A stretch of DNA of 64,000 nt, taken from the NCBI RefSeq assembly GCF_037975245.1, contig NC_092582.1, forward strand, positions 19,990,577 through 20,054,576. Reading direction: 5' to 3'. A model generated the notes under the pieces. That model was given only the letters and a program-made list of their open reading frames with translations. It had not been told where the DNA came from and ran no database searches. Shown one piece after another: positions 52,801 through 62,900 of this stretch. Position 1 is the stretch's first letter. Each line of letters starts with the position of its first letter. The translations under genes and the position numbers were made by a program. Source of the stretch: Apostichopus japonicus. Taxonomy: Eukaryota; Echinodermata; Holothuroidea; Aspidochirotida; Stichopodidae.

Positions 52801-55676
52801 TTCATTGCCAGTGTAAAACAGTAGTGGTGATCCTTCCTTCCAGTATTTCTCTGTGCAAGGAGGAACAAAGATAACTTTTAAGTATTCTCCAATTTAACTG
52901 ATTTCAAGTCAGGGTGGGAATTTGGCAAAAAAAGTTGGTAAGCATTTTTTCATTTTTTGATGAAATGTGCTTACCAACATGAGCCAAGATTTCTCAGTTG
53001 GTAAGCACAATTCATGAATCGGTAAGCACAGCACAATGACCTGAACGCTGTTATCCTTTTGTGAAAACTTCGCGGCACAAGTGTAGCCTACTTTATATCG
53101 AGCCGACAGCGGCGGCGCAGATAATCCAGTCAATGCATGTTCGATCGAAATAATTACAATCCCTGTCCATCACGTTGAACTCTCCGACCAGACAATACCG
53201 GGTCGAATACTCGACTTGGTATTAGTTATTCAAATACATGATCAAAGGAAATGTATCGACTGGAGATCGTAAAAAAAACTCTGAAAATCAGTAGAGAAAT
53301 TACCAATTGTGTACGAAAAGTAAGTTCGGTCCTTTCAAATTTTACGAAAGATCCAGCAAAACACTTTCGAAAAAAAAAATTCACGCAAAACTGGCATATC
53401 GTGCTACATGCAACTAATGTCATGTAAACAAGGCTCTAGTACACCCATTTATGAATAAACCGTAAGACCACATCTGGTGTTAAGCGTGGGGAAAAGAAAG
53501 TAATTTTCTAGAATTTCCAAAGATACGGAAAAAATAATGTCCTACCATAGTTAAGTGTATAGCAAATAGCCTAACCACCTTGTCTGTTACGGATCTCACG
53601 TAACTACAAAAACACAACTAATTGTATTTTGCGAACTTGACGTTTTCTACAAGGACATAGAAATAATTTTAAGCATTAGTTAATCATGCCGTGTGGCCTA
53701 AAACATATTTTATTACAAGGTTTACTTTCATAAAGATGGCCATAGCTTGATATCTTGTGCTGCATGTATGAACTGTGCCTCCTGTATCATGGGGAATACT
53801 CCATGAAACGTTTCTTGGAAACGTGCCAAAAATGTTAACAAACAGGTGTTAGACAGGGGATGAGCGCACAGTTGTTTGGCAGGGTACCTGGGAAAATTCT
53901 GAGCACATGTACAGTATGAACTACGCAATTGCCGTCGGCAATTGCGTAGTTCATGTGTGAAGTTGGAATAATTTGCGATGCATACACAGTTAGTCGTAGG
54001 TATGTGACGGTCCAGGCACGATCGCTGAGCTAGCAGCCAGCTGTGTGCGGACTGTTCGTTGGTGCTTTTTGCTAGCTGCGCGACAAATTAATCCTCCGTA
54101 ACTTAGAAGCAGATTGCAGATAAGCCTACTACAGTCCGATGCAGTCACTTACGGTCAGAATTTTTGGTACGCTCATTACAAGGGTGTGTAGTACTAGGCC
54201 CATTTGATTTTCTTATTTTGGTAAGCCATATTTTCATTCCAGTACGCTAGCATACCGGCGTACCGTAAAATTCCCACCCTGTTTCAAGTACTCATCTAAG
54301 TTTCATTAGTCCAATTAGTCTGCAACGTCTGCCACATATTTTTTCTTGTATGAGGGTCTTTGTGTAAATGCTGTACTGTATGATTAACTACACTGCATGT
54401 AGACATGAACATATTTCCACACAGTTTTACACAAAGAGCCTAACGATGTTTAGATGCTATGCAAGCTAATTGTAGAGCCTGAGGTCAATTTGCGACCGTG
54501 GCAGGTCGATTACATAATCACAAAACTTTCCAAGCTATAGCGTGCTATAAATGGAGCCAGTAAAGCAGATCTTTAAGTTGAGTCATGCTCCACATTACAA
54601 AAACTATTAAAAGTCATATTCATAAACTGCCAGGAATCTTATCCTTTTCCTCTCTTAGGTATAATATATGATTTATGTACATTTACTATAATTGTGTTTC
54701 AGGTTTTATACATCAGCAAGTTGACAAAAAGTTGCACACCTCAGGATGTTAGCAAAGAAATTTTGTAGTAGCAGCACTTGGCATAACAAACTTAAATCTG
54801 ATCGCAATACAACAATGCTTGATAGTACTGTACTGAATTCAGTAAAAGCCTGACATACTACCCTTCAGTCTTTGTCACAACGACAACAGCTGCAATTAGT
54901 AAAATTGAGCTGTATACATGCAAGCTGGTAACATCATGCAATAACACAAAATATCCTGCAGATTTGAAATCCTCAGTTTGCGGCCTCCGGAGGTGTAATC
55001 GCAGTCATCTAGCAAACTATTTTACATCACAACTTTCACACTACAGTATGATGGAGGCTCTGTGAACAGAAATATGCTCCATATATATGCAGTAACCATT
55101 TCCCAACTGTGATCAAGCCTCTACCCCAGACTGGATGCTCTGCGGACTTGAACATATTCATGACCATATCTGTTACTAGGCTCTGTCACCACTGCGACTG
55201 ACCTCCACCCCAGAACTGTACAGTACTCCATCATAAATCTGAAAAACGTTTTTAAATGTTGTTAAACATTGTGGAGAGTTTTACACTTTTAGTGTTCTAG
55301 GTAATGTGGCCTAGTGCTCTGTAGTCTATACATCCTCTACATCAGACAATATTCAGCCGTTTCAAACTATATATTATTTGTACATGCCTGACATGACAAA
55401 GCTTTGGCAGGAAACTCACGAACGTGTTTTGACCAAACTGATCCTTTCTAAATAATCTCTTCAAATAATTAATAGTAATGGAAAGAAATTTATATAGTCC
55501 AGGATGATGATTTAGTTACCTGTATAAAGATATCTTTGTTTATATTTCTGACTATTTCCAAAGTTGAAGTGGTCGATATATTGGTCAAAATAGTTAGTGG
55601 TAAGAGCTGGAGTTTGACATTCAACCCTCACCAAACAAGCCAATGTCGCAAAAATGACGACCTTCATCAATTCCAT
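43738..55676 (-). CDS. DPP7: Dipeptidyl peptidase 2 (DPP7)-like serine peptidase, family S28, complete
   Basis: Eleven exons on the minus strand: 55676-55520, 52850-52714, 52420-52260, 50600-50465, 49185-49107, 48404-48238, 47239-47179, 46410-46301, 45697-45538, 45036-44901, 43891-43738. All junctions are GT-AG and in phase, giving 485 residues (human DPP7 is about 490). S28 enzymes cleave N-terminal dipeptides or Pro-X bonds in lysosomes and secretory vesicles. Visible marks: signal peptide ([15 protein letters not shown]), [11 protein letters not shown], nucleophile GGSYGG (Ser152), WDYQACTE, NGDLDPW (Asp405) and GGAHHLDLR (His430). The 25-residue spacing of Asp to His equals that of DPP7, and WDYQACTE favours DPP7 over PRCP. 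The C-terminus is unusually basic (KKRRKKK). Function is inferred from family. Confidence 0.95.
43892..44900. other. DPP7 intron 10, nothing recognised
   Basis: AT-rich with poly-G runs near 44065 and 44222. No repeat family identified. Confidence 0.5.
44901..45036 (-). CDS. DPP7: DPP7 exon 10: catalytic Asp and His
   Basis: Encodes [18 protein letters not shown] (Asp405) and [11 protein letters not shown] (His430). Acceptor CTACAG, donor CG|GTAAAT. Confidence 0.96.
45037..45537. other. DPP7 intron 9, nothing recognised
   Basis: AT-rich. The overlapping ORFs on both strands are chance. Confidence 0.5.
45538..45697 (-). CDS. DPP7: DPP7 exon 9
   Basis: Starts [20 protein letters not shown] and contains [17 protein letters not shown]. 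Acceptor CCGTAG, donor G|GTAAGA. Confidence 0.94.
45698..46300. other. DPP7 intron 8, nothing recognised
   Basis: AT-rich; a short imperfect inverted pair (GACAGTAGCAAATAC and AGATTTGCTACTGTC) lies near 46200-46232. Confidence 0.5.
46301..46410 (-). CDS. DPP7: DPP7 exon 8
   Basis: Encodes [20 protein letters not shown] and ends GNSISWDYQ. Donor CAG|GTCAAT is weaker than the others but phase and homology are right. Confidence 0.92.
46411..46822. other. DPP7 intron 7, distal part, nothing recognised
   Basis: AT-rich, adjoining the 131-bp repeats. Confidence 0.5.
46823..47185. repeat. 131-bp tandem repeat reaching the exon 7 donor
   Basis: Two full units and one partial, with starts near 46823, 46954 and 47085 (GAAACCTAGTCGGTTTCTAG, TTTGCTTTATATTGTACTTC, TCTGGTTAATGGGAGGTAAT). 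Each ends in CATGCCTTACCATTGA, which on the minus strand is the exon 7 donor region; the third occurrence is the real one at 47170-47185. Confidence 0.88.
47179..47239 (-). CDS. DPP7: DPP7 exon 7
   Basis: Encodes [20 protein letters not shown]. Short 61-bp exon; acceptor TTCCAG, donor G|GTAAGG. Confidence 0.9.
47240..47789. other. DPP7 intron 6, proximal to exon 7, nothing recognised
   Basis: The 88-residue minus-strand ORF at 47443-47709 has no recognised motif. Confidence 0.5.
47790..48290. repeat. 70-bp tandem repeat seeded from exon 6 end and donor
   Basis: TTTACAGGATGTGCAGGT recurs at 47828, 47891, 47961, 48031, 48101, 48171 and 48241, mostly exactly 70 bp apart. The last occurrence is the real exon 6 end with its donor (ACTTACATT on the plus strand). 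So six intronic copies carry part of the exon and most also keep the GTAAGT donor. Confidence 0.93.
48238..48404 (-). CDS. DPP7: DPP7 exon 6
   Basis: Encodes [33 protein letters not shown] and ends HLPAHPVN. Its 3' end and donor (AAT|GTAAGT) are repeated in tandem in the next intron. Confidence 0.92.
48405..49106. other. DPP7 intron 5, nothing recognised
   Basis: AT-rich with a poly-C/poly-A junction near 48502. Confidence 0.5.
49107..49185 (-). CDS. DPP7: DPP7 exon 5
   Basis: Encodes [20 protein letters not shown] and GQLADQ, part of the SKS-type cap domain of S28 enzymes. Confidence 0.9.
49979..50158. repeat. Dispersed repeat next to GTAT tract, copy 2
   Basis: Matches 11961-12145 along its length (TTTTAGATCCTCCTGC, GCCGCAAGCTGACGGAAGTC, CTTGGAGTGACTC) and is preceded by a short GTATGTATATATGTATGTA. 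Confidence 0.8.
50159..50345. repeat. Short tandem repeat CTGTAAAACAACTCCA
   Basis: About eight imperfect copies of ACTGTAAAACAACTCC, including one spacer with ATTGTTTTCTACATGCCAC repeated twice. Confidence 0.8.
50465..50600 (-). CDS. DPP7: DPP7 exon 4: nucleophile elbow
   Basis: Starts with the last base of the Ser152 codon, then [20 protein letters not shown] and [20 protein letters not shown]. Donor AAG|GTATGG. Confidence 0.95.
50601..52259. other. DPP7 intron 3, nothing firmly recognised
   Basis: CAGGGCTCATATTTAACGGC at 51016 resembles a hAT end but no partner end was found. The rest is AT-rich. Confidence 0.45.
52260..52420 (-). CDS. DPP7: DPP7 exon 3
   Basis: Encodes [28 protein letters not shown] and VICFGG. 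The last two bases (AG) are the first two of the catalytic Ser codon. Confidence 0.95.
52714..52850 (-). CDS. DPP7: DPP7 exon 2
   Basis: Encodes [20 protein letters not shown] and ends YVVFAEH, the start of the alpha/beta hydrolase core. Donor CAT|GTGAGT; acceptor GCACAG. Confidence 0.94.
52910..54281. mobile_element. Non-autonomous hAT-type element, 1372 bp, perfect 8-bp TSD
   Basis: Ends CAGGGTGGGAATTT and AAATTCCCACCCTG are perfect inverted repeats. Both sides carry TTTCAAGT (52902-52909 and 54282-54289), the 8-bp duplication of hAT elements. No transposase is readable; the small minus ORFs (52909-53133, 53226-53423, 53728-53928) show no hAT domain. Contains a 39-bp near-perfect palindrome at 53916-53954. 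Confidence 0.92.
53916..53954. repeat. 39-bp palindrome
   Basis: Two 19-bp arms, ATGAACTACGCAATTGCCG and its exact reverse complement, around a single T. Confidence 0.95.
54321..54576. mobile_element. End-deleted copy of the TTAA MITE
   Basis: Matches 16811-17090 in reverse orientation: GCCACATATTTTTTCTTGTA at one side, AGCTATAGCGTGCTATAAAT and AAAGCAGATCTTTAA at the other. One terminal inverted repeat is missing. Confidence 0.8.
54577..55519. other. DPP7 intron 1, proximal part, nothing recognised
   Basis: AT-rich; no ORF of note. Confidence 0.5.
55520..55676 (-). CDS. DPP7: DPP7 exon 1: start and signal peptide
   Basis: ATG at 55676-55674; a second in-frame ATG is three codons on. A hydrophobic stretch ([11 protein letters not shown]) is followed by a likely cleavage near VEC-QTP. 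The mature start contains [13 protein letters not shown], typical of S28. Donor CAG|GTAACT. Confidence 0.93.
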
Positions 55677-55918
55677 AATCTTGGATGGAGCACAAAACCG
55701 AAAAGAACCGAAAGAAGATGAAATGTCTTGTTCAAATCGTCATGAAAGTTGGACACTTGTACTTCGCGGAAGTGGTCTTCGTGATCAGCTGACTACGGTA
55801 GCTTATAAAACATAATTTTTGCAAACAAATGCTAAAAGATGCCCTATTTAGTTCGATGACAATACCGCAGTCTCCGTCTAAACTGTCAATTCGATGAGCT
55901 GCAGGGGCGTCAATCCGA
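55677..55918. promoter_or_regulatory. Probable DPP7 promoter / 5' flank
   Basis: Lies directly upstream of the DPP7 start. No TATA box is convincing. Included only because of position. Confidence 0.3.
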
Positions 55919-55926
55919 TTTGAAAC

Positions 55927-56230
55927 CAGGCGCGTAGCCAGGAATTTGCCAAGGGAGGGGCGAAACTGTAGATTCGGCATTGCAAACTATCTAAGCGTAA
56001 CGCCACCATGAGTTGGCGCGAAGCGTACAAGCCATTTTGGCTGAAAATGCCTCCCAGATCGCTGGAAATGGCACTTCCCAGGCCTTGTAAGTTGCATCTT
56101 AGCATTTTCTCCTTTGAAAATACTAGCGATATCATAAAAAGATTTTTTTTAAAAAGTAAAAATATATGCTCAAGGGGGGGGCGGCTTCCCCCTTCGCCCC
56201 CCCCCCCCTTCCCCCTTGGCTACGCGCCTG
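55927..56230. mobile_element. hAT-type MITE, 304 bp, perfect 8-bp TSD
   Basis: Ends CAGGCGCGTAGCCA and TGGCTACGCGCCTG are perfect inverted repeats; TTTGAAAC flanks both (55919-55926 and 56231-56238). It has a G/C-run subterminal region. Its inner part (CTATCTAAGCGTAACGCCAC, CAGATCGCTGGAAATGGCAC) is echoed at 56281-56380. Confidence 0.93.
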
Positions 56231-56259
56231 TTTGAAACGTGGGGGTGGCGTAATCGATT

Positions 56260-56400
56260 CGAGTATTAGGGCCGTAAGTACTATCTAAGCGGAGCGCCAC
56301 CATCAGTTGGCGCGCACCGTAGCAAGAAAATTTCAGATTTCAATACTTGCCAGATCGCTGGAGATGGCACTTGCCAGGCTGGATAGCATGCCATCTAGTT
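56260..56400. repeat. Diverged second copy of the MITE inner part
   Basis: CTATCTAAGCGGAGCGCCAC and CCAGATCGCTGGAGATGGCA match the inside of the 55927-56230 MITE in the same orientation; ends not preserved. Confidence 0.75.
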
Positions 56401-56806
56401 GCGTGATTTCGGGAGAATTAAATTCGTCACTCAGGAAATCTGCAATAAAGTTCATGCGGCCTTAATTTTGGTGAATTAATTCTTTTATTAGTGATTCCAA
56501 TTGACATGGACATTAGAACCCAGTGCAAGTTGACAAATGATGTGGCAAAATTGGAAACCCAAGTCCCATTTTGCCCTATGTTTCAGGATAGAATACCCCT
56601 CATTTGTTCGAACCCATGACAACTGTGAATCTGTGAATAATTTACTTCGAAATGGGCACAGTATAGTGCACCAAGTCGGTCAAGGAATGACCCCAGGGCC
56701 TCAGATATAGGCCTATAGGAACGATGTCCCAAAATGTCCCGGACATATAGGCGAAGGAAACTATCCGCCGCGCGTGCATGTGAGTTTCTCGACTTGCCGT
56801 CCTGTG

Positions 56807-57178
56807 CAGTGGCGTAGGAAGGTACTTTTGAGTGGGGGGGGGGCTGAAGACTGATGGCCGGCTTGGGGGAGGGGTCTAAGGGGAGGGGGGCCCCCTCCCC
56901 TTTGGAATTTTTTTGCATTTCCAGGTGGCCTCAGATGCAATTTGGTGCAATATAGCACACTTCAACACCCACTCCATTTTGTAAAGAATTTTGCATTTTC
57001 ACCTGGCCTTAGATGCAATTTGGTGCTTCAAATGAGTTTTTTTCTCATTTGGAAATGAAAAAGGGGTTTTCTGACTTTCGGAGCGGGGGGGGGGGGGCGG
57101 AACGATACTTCCGCCCCCATATTTTCACTGGGGGGGCTGGCGCCCCCAGCCCCCCCCCCCCCCGTTCCTACGCCCTTG
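56807..57178. mobile_element. hAT-type MITE, 372 bp, 8-bp TSD
   Basis: Ends CAGTGGCGTAGGAA and TTCCTACGCCCTTG are near-perfect inverted repeats. Flanks GTCCTGTG (56799-56806) and GTCCTGGG (57179-57186) match at 7 of 8. Inside, TGGCCTCAGATGCAATTTGG and its relative near 57004-57023 show an internal duplication, and long G and C runs lie near the ends. ORFs here are spurious. Confidence 0.9.
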
Positions 57179-57186
57179 GTCCTGGG

Positions 57187-59849
57187 AGTCATACCACAGG
57201 TGCATTTCCTCATACCCCATTATTAATAATTTAAATAACTAACTAATTAGGCACAGTCCAGATCCGAGTTCGTATAGTGAGCTTAGTGAAAATTTGGCCA
57301 AAAGTCGTCATACGCCAGCATGTTAAACCACCAATGAATTTGTAATGCCACCCGTGACATACTTCCAATGGGACTGTGTCAGTTTAAATGTTTTGCTAGG
57401 TCTACGAGAATACATTTCTGCCGGTTTTTCGACTAATTTTTCGACCGGTTTTTCGACTACATAAGCCGGGTTTTCGACTAATAAGCTGGAATTTTCGACC
57501 GATAACCCGAGTAATAAGGCTCGATGAACTCGGATTATCGGTCGAAAATCTTAGATTTTCGTCTATATCCCACGTTTAATTCCGAAAACTCAAGTTTTCG
57601 TGAAAAAAATCCAGGTATATCCGCGATAAACTTGGACTATCTGAGATAATCCATGTTTATCTGTGATGAACCATGATTTTGACGATAAACGTGCATTTGC
57701 CGTCGATAATCCAGGTTTTCCAATGATAATCCTGGTTTTTCTACTATATTCCCAAGTTAAATGGTGATATTCCAAGTGTTCCGAGAGATAATCCATTTTT
57801 AACGCTGAAAAACCTGGATTATCGGTCGATATTCCAGATTTATCGGACGACAATCCAGGTTTGTCTGTCGAAAACCTGGAATAACTAAATAAGGGCATTT
57901 GGCTTGCCATACATATATCGCAAACTAGTCCGTTATGTACATGTACAGTAGATAACATGTTGACGGTATTTTGTTCTTTGTGGATGATATAGCAAGTTAG
58001 TAGTTTCCAGGAAGTTACATCAGAGGGAAATTCTTTTATTACCGTCTTGGCCGCCGTATGCTGACTTTCTTTGACGCATTTGCCAAAGTAGGAGCTATTT
58101 GTGGCCAAAGTGTAATGCCCAAAAGTTGTGCCGTAGTTACTATCATATGTAATTGCCAGTTTTGTTGACAATCGTGATTTGCATTAATAAGGAGTGACTT
58201 GCTGTACAACCTAAGTTACACTAGTACAGGCCTAAGTTAGGCTAGTCAGCGTTGTCATAATGTTAAACTGATCAGCAATAAGGTAGACCGTGTAGGCTAG
58301 GTTAGGCTATCCTCTGACGTTTAATAACAGTCCTAGCGATGTATACCATAGGATTGGGTGACCCTAAAATTTTGGAGTAAAGAACTAACTGCCCTAGAAG
58401 TCGGGGAGTAGTTTCCTCTTTCATCATTCAACACAAATGACTTAGAAAGAATTTGGAAAATAGGCTTATATAACATTATAGTAGGCCTAGGCTACTCACA
58501 GTCAGTCCATAATAACAGTCATGACACATGATTATGACTAAATTATGAGGCATAGCACACTGGGCCTAGGCTAATTGCTTTCACACAAAAATACATAGGC
58601 CTAGTGACAACAGTTTGTGATGTAAAGACATACCATTCTCTCATTTCATATGCATAGTAAAACTTGTCAAGTACTTTTCATGGTCATTTTATGAATGATC
58701 ACAGGCCTAACAATCGCTAAGGCTAACAATAAATGGTCAATTACATCAATAGGCTTATGCCTGCCCCACAACCTGTAGCAACAGAATGAACTATAGTGTC
58801 ATGTACAACAAGTTTGTTACAAATTTCACTAAAGAAATCCTATTTAGAGTGTCAAGACATGGACATCCCTCGCAAAAGTCTTCATAGCTGATATGACAAG
58901 AGTCCACTACACTTGTCAAAATGTTTTGCTATTTTAGTAACATCAATCACAAGGTAACTTCCAAAGTGGTTCTGCTTCATTGTGACAATATTAGGTCAAG
59001 ATCATATTGATTTGTTGGCAGCCAAAATTTTCATGATCGGTGCGGTGAGGGTATTTCCTACATGTATCGGTTATACTTTGTACAATGTGGCAATCCTAGG
59101 AGTTATTAAATGATGTTTGCTGTCCCTTCATACATGATTTTCTGCAAAAACAAATTTAGATTCTCTCCTGAAGCACAAGTATGGGTGACTGTGCCTTTCT
59201 CAAACTTAGATTTTGAATTATCAAAAGATCGCCTTGACCAAAGAACAGTTGTACTTTCTTGCAGTTTATCATGCAAAGAAAAGCTTAAGAATGACCCCAA
59301 TTGAGCAGGAGACATTACTTGACTGCTCAACAATAGACTCCCAGTAGGAGTTGGGTAACTTTCCCAAGCCCAGTATACCACCACCAACCCCACCCACCCA
59401 CCCCCAGTTAAATTTAGACTATGTGAGGTTATAACATGCATCAAGGGACAAACACCCATACCATCAGCCTACATGCCTTCATTTATAATTTAGTGATACA
59501 AGCTGATGCTGAGTTGTTCAAAATGTTTGCATCATAGTAAATAATCTCCTACAAAAACTAGTCAGAATATCCCTGCTAGGCTAAGCAGGGAGTAAAGTTC
59601 TCTACACGTGACCTGGAATGCATTTGCATTGATCTGTCATGACAATTTTTCACATGTTTCAACCATTACATGTTACTTTTATAGACCTAAGTGTTGGATA
59701 TTAATGGAAGATGCATTAGCCTACCACATAATAAAGGCCTACATGTATGTATTTATATTATTTTGAAAAGGGATTTTTGAAAACGGTTGATGGGTGCAGA
59801 ATTTTAATCTTCTTTTAAAGTTTGGTACATAATTTATCTTCCTTTACAG
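57187..59849. other. Divergent intergenic region between DPP7 and BAG6
   Basis: Contains the degenerate repeat field at 57415-57890 and an AGGCCTA-rich stretch (about 58200-58760). The first, probably non-coding, exon and promoter of BAG6 must be here or nearby, but I could not place them. The ORFs at 57590-58171 and 59106-59459 are not convincing. Confidence 0.45.
57415..57890. repeat. Degenerate GATAATCCAGGTTTTC repeat field
   Basis: Many imperfect units of about 15-30 bp in both orientations (GATAATCCAGGTTTTCC, AACCTGGATTATCGGTCGA, CCGGTTTTTCGACTA). They give the long minus ORF at 57590-58171. Confidence 0.75.
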
Positions 59850-59970
59850 ATTGAGTTCATATTACTACAGGCTTCCTGGACAGGTAGTCTTGGGGTCAAA
59901 AGTCACCATGTTGGATGTTACAGTAAAGACATTAGATTCAAACACAAGGAGTTTCTCTGTAGAACAAGAT
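59850..59970 (+). CDS. BAG6: BAG6 exon with probable start
   Basis: Acceptor TTCCTTTACAG; ATG at 59908-59910; encodes [21 protein letters not shown]. Donor GAT|GTAAGT. The 58 bases before the ATG carry no in-frame stop. Confidence 0.85.
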
Positions 59971-62900
59971 GTAAGTAGAAATTTATTGTAAATTGATAAC
60001 ATTGTTTCCTCACTGCTCTTAGAACCTTGAGGCTACTTTTGCATCAGCCTCAACAATAATAACCTGAAATTCCTCATTTTCTGTGTAATGCCTAGTTGCT
60101 TACTTCATCCATGGCATCTGGCTGTGATACTTTACAGTTATATGTTAACCTACTGTAATTAATTTTGGCACATTTTTTACAAGAGGGTTGGTAAGGAAAC
60201 TTGCATAGCAACAATATAGTGCCTAGTTTGAATAATGCCATCTTCAAGTTTATTGATATTTTTTTTGATGGCAATTTTTACAAACTTACTTTACAGTAAA
60301 TTTTTCCAAAGGAGATTAAACTTGATCACATTAGGATCAATATGGTAATTAATGAATTGATAAATGTCAGTTTTGTGTGTATGCATATAATATTTTATCA
60401 GTTGGAATTTTTACTGACTGTGCTTTTCCCATGCAGATCACTGTCAAAGACTTCAAGGCCAAAATTGCCACTTCTGTTGTGAGTATAAACTCAGAATTTT
60501 AGTATTGTTAATGTAGTTTCTGAAAAAGAAATGAGTTACTTTATTAGATCTGAGATCTATTAGTGTAACGTGAAAAGATGATCATTTTTATGATCACTTC
60601 ATTTGTATCTAAAAAAAAAATTTCAATTATACACACATATCAACTTACGTGCTGCTTAATGTATTGCAAAGTGCTATTTATTCCAAAGCAATTGGTTGGA
60701 TTGGTAAAGATATATATTGACATATTTTTCTTTCCCACCAAGTTTTCACAAACTAATTGTTTCTTACAAAGTATTAAGTATAAAATATTTTTATCCAGCC
60801 CAGTTTGGCTTATAACCATAATTTTTGTATCCTCATTGGATTACTTCTCTCAAAAGAGTACAGTGATTTTTTGACAGTCTATATCCAAAATGCATAGATT
60901 GATTTAAGAATGTTACTACATATTATATGACAATAACAGGTATAGGTCTGCAAACAATCTGATATTTAAAGGCTACCTAAGTAACATTAGGAATGGCGGA
61001 AGAAGAAATAGTTAGTACAATCATATATAGCAATACATTAAATTGTGTATTGTCCATGGGTATTACTTACTGTTTAGTACAGTCCAGGTAGATGTAATTA
61101 CAGAGCTCATGTAGTTAGATTCAGGGTCATGTGACAGGCTTTGGTCAAAATAAAACCCAACAGACAATACAGCACAAAAAATTTAAAAGAGAAAAAGAAT
61201 AATGTAGCAGAAAAGGAGACGTTTCTTAAAGAAATTAAAAATGGGAGCACGTATATTAGTTTGATACTTTCAGGCTCATATGGTAAGTATTGTTTCCATT
61301 GGTAGTTTCTTCTTTATCCTTTGTTTTAAGGAGAGTGAATACATTTAACGAGGCAGTTATTGCTCAAAGTTTTGTTTCCTTCACATATAACAAGATAATA
61401 TGTTAATTCTGTAACTTGTATTTTACAGAACACAAAGGTCACTTTGTCATGATGCTTTTACCAGATATTTTTGATGTTTACAGCTCTGAAAAGAAACTTA
61501 ATTTCTTCACTTTAAAACTTGAGAGTGACAATTGGCTTTACTTTTGATAATTTGTCAGACAGAGACTCTGTCACCTTAAAGTGAACACCTCATAAACATT
61601 TTAAATTTAAAGTTTGCATGTACAGTATGTCAGGCTCTGATTATATTGTCAGGGGGGACATGCCTGATCGAGCCGTGTGAAGTATGGCTCCTGCAGGTTA
61701 GCAAGTCATGCTCACAATCAGGTGACCATTATAAAACCTAATAATAGAGGGTAGAGATATCTTACATATGACTGTGATTGTGGTTACCCTCTGGTACAGA
61801 ATATACCGGCTACTACTCAACGGCTCATCTTCAGAGGAAGGGTGCTAAAGGATGAAAAGAAACTAGCAGAATATCAGTGTCACGGACAAGTGATTCATCT
61901 AGTGGAGAAGCCACCTCCTTCATCAACGACTGGTTCAACCTCCAGATCTGCTTCTAGCAACTCTAACAGAGTTGGATCAAGTTCGGATGGCCAGAACAAT
62001 TTTTTCCTGGGAGCGGTACACCTCCCTGCAGAGGTTACAGACCCTGCTGAAATACAGGTGAGTAGACTTGTTGCTAAGAAACGTAATCAATCTGGATCCT
62101 AATCTGGCTCTGTGATTGGACGATATGACTGCAATCATGTCACGATCAATAATTATCCTTACTAGAGAAAAATGTTTCTTTTTAAAGTTTTGTTTGTTCT
62201 CTTTTAATTTTCTTAAGCAAATTTCTTATTTCATTGCCATGATTCCTTTGTACAGCTGACAGTTTCAGCATCTTTCTTTATTTCAGCAAACCGTTCAACA
62301 AGTTCTGTCTGGAATGGGTGACTTAGGAAGAAATGCAAGGGTCACATCAAGGTCATCAGTAAGTTGATAGAATAGGGTTTGTCCTCCATTGTTAATTTAA
62401 GTTTCTATATTATTCAATTGTCCTTACCTGCATTTCAACTGGGTTTCCTTACTGTGTTTCCTTACTTAGTTACTGCGTTTCCTTTCCAAAGTTCAAGTTC
62501 TCACAGCTATCTGAAGACATACACATTGTTAAAGTGTGTAAGGAACATATTTGTTGGCAGAACAACTGTCAAATATTCTGTTTAGTTTGGTAACCCCCCC
62601 CCCTTTCTCCTAGCAGGAGTGAATTAAAGTGTTTGCTATTTGACTGGTTTGTTGTAGATTTAGAAGCTAGCTAAGTCAACTTACAGTAGCTGGTTCTGTT
62701 TGAACGTCTCTTGCCATTAATTCATTTGAAAAGGAGCTATATTACTACTTAGTAGCTCATTTATGTCCGAGCAGATGTGTAAACTCTTGAGAAAGTGTTA
62801 CCTTTGACAAAAGGGGGCGATGGGGGAACTTAGCCTAGACCTACCACACTGCCATGCCAAGTATTGCTAGTCTACACTGCACATATATAAGAATCTGGGT

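Noticed and set aside
57590-58171. 193-residue minus-strand ORF
   Set aside because: Half of it is the degenerate repeat field; no conserved motif recognised.
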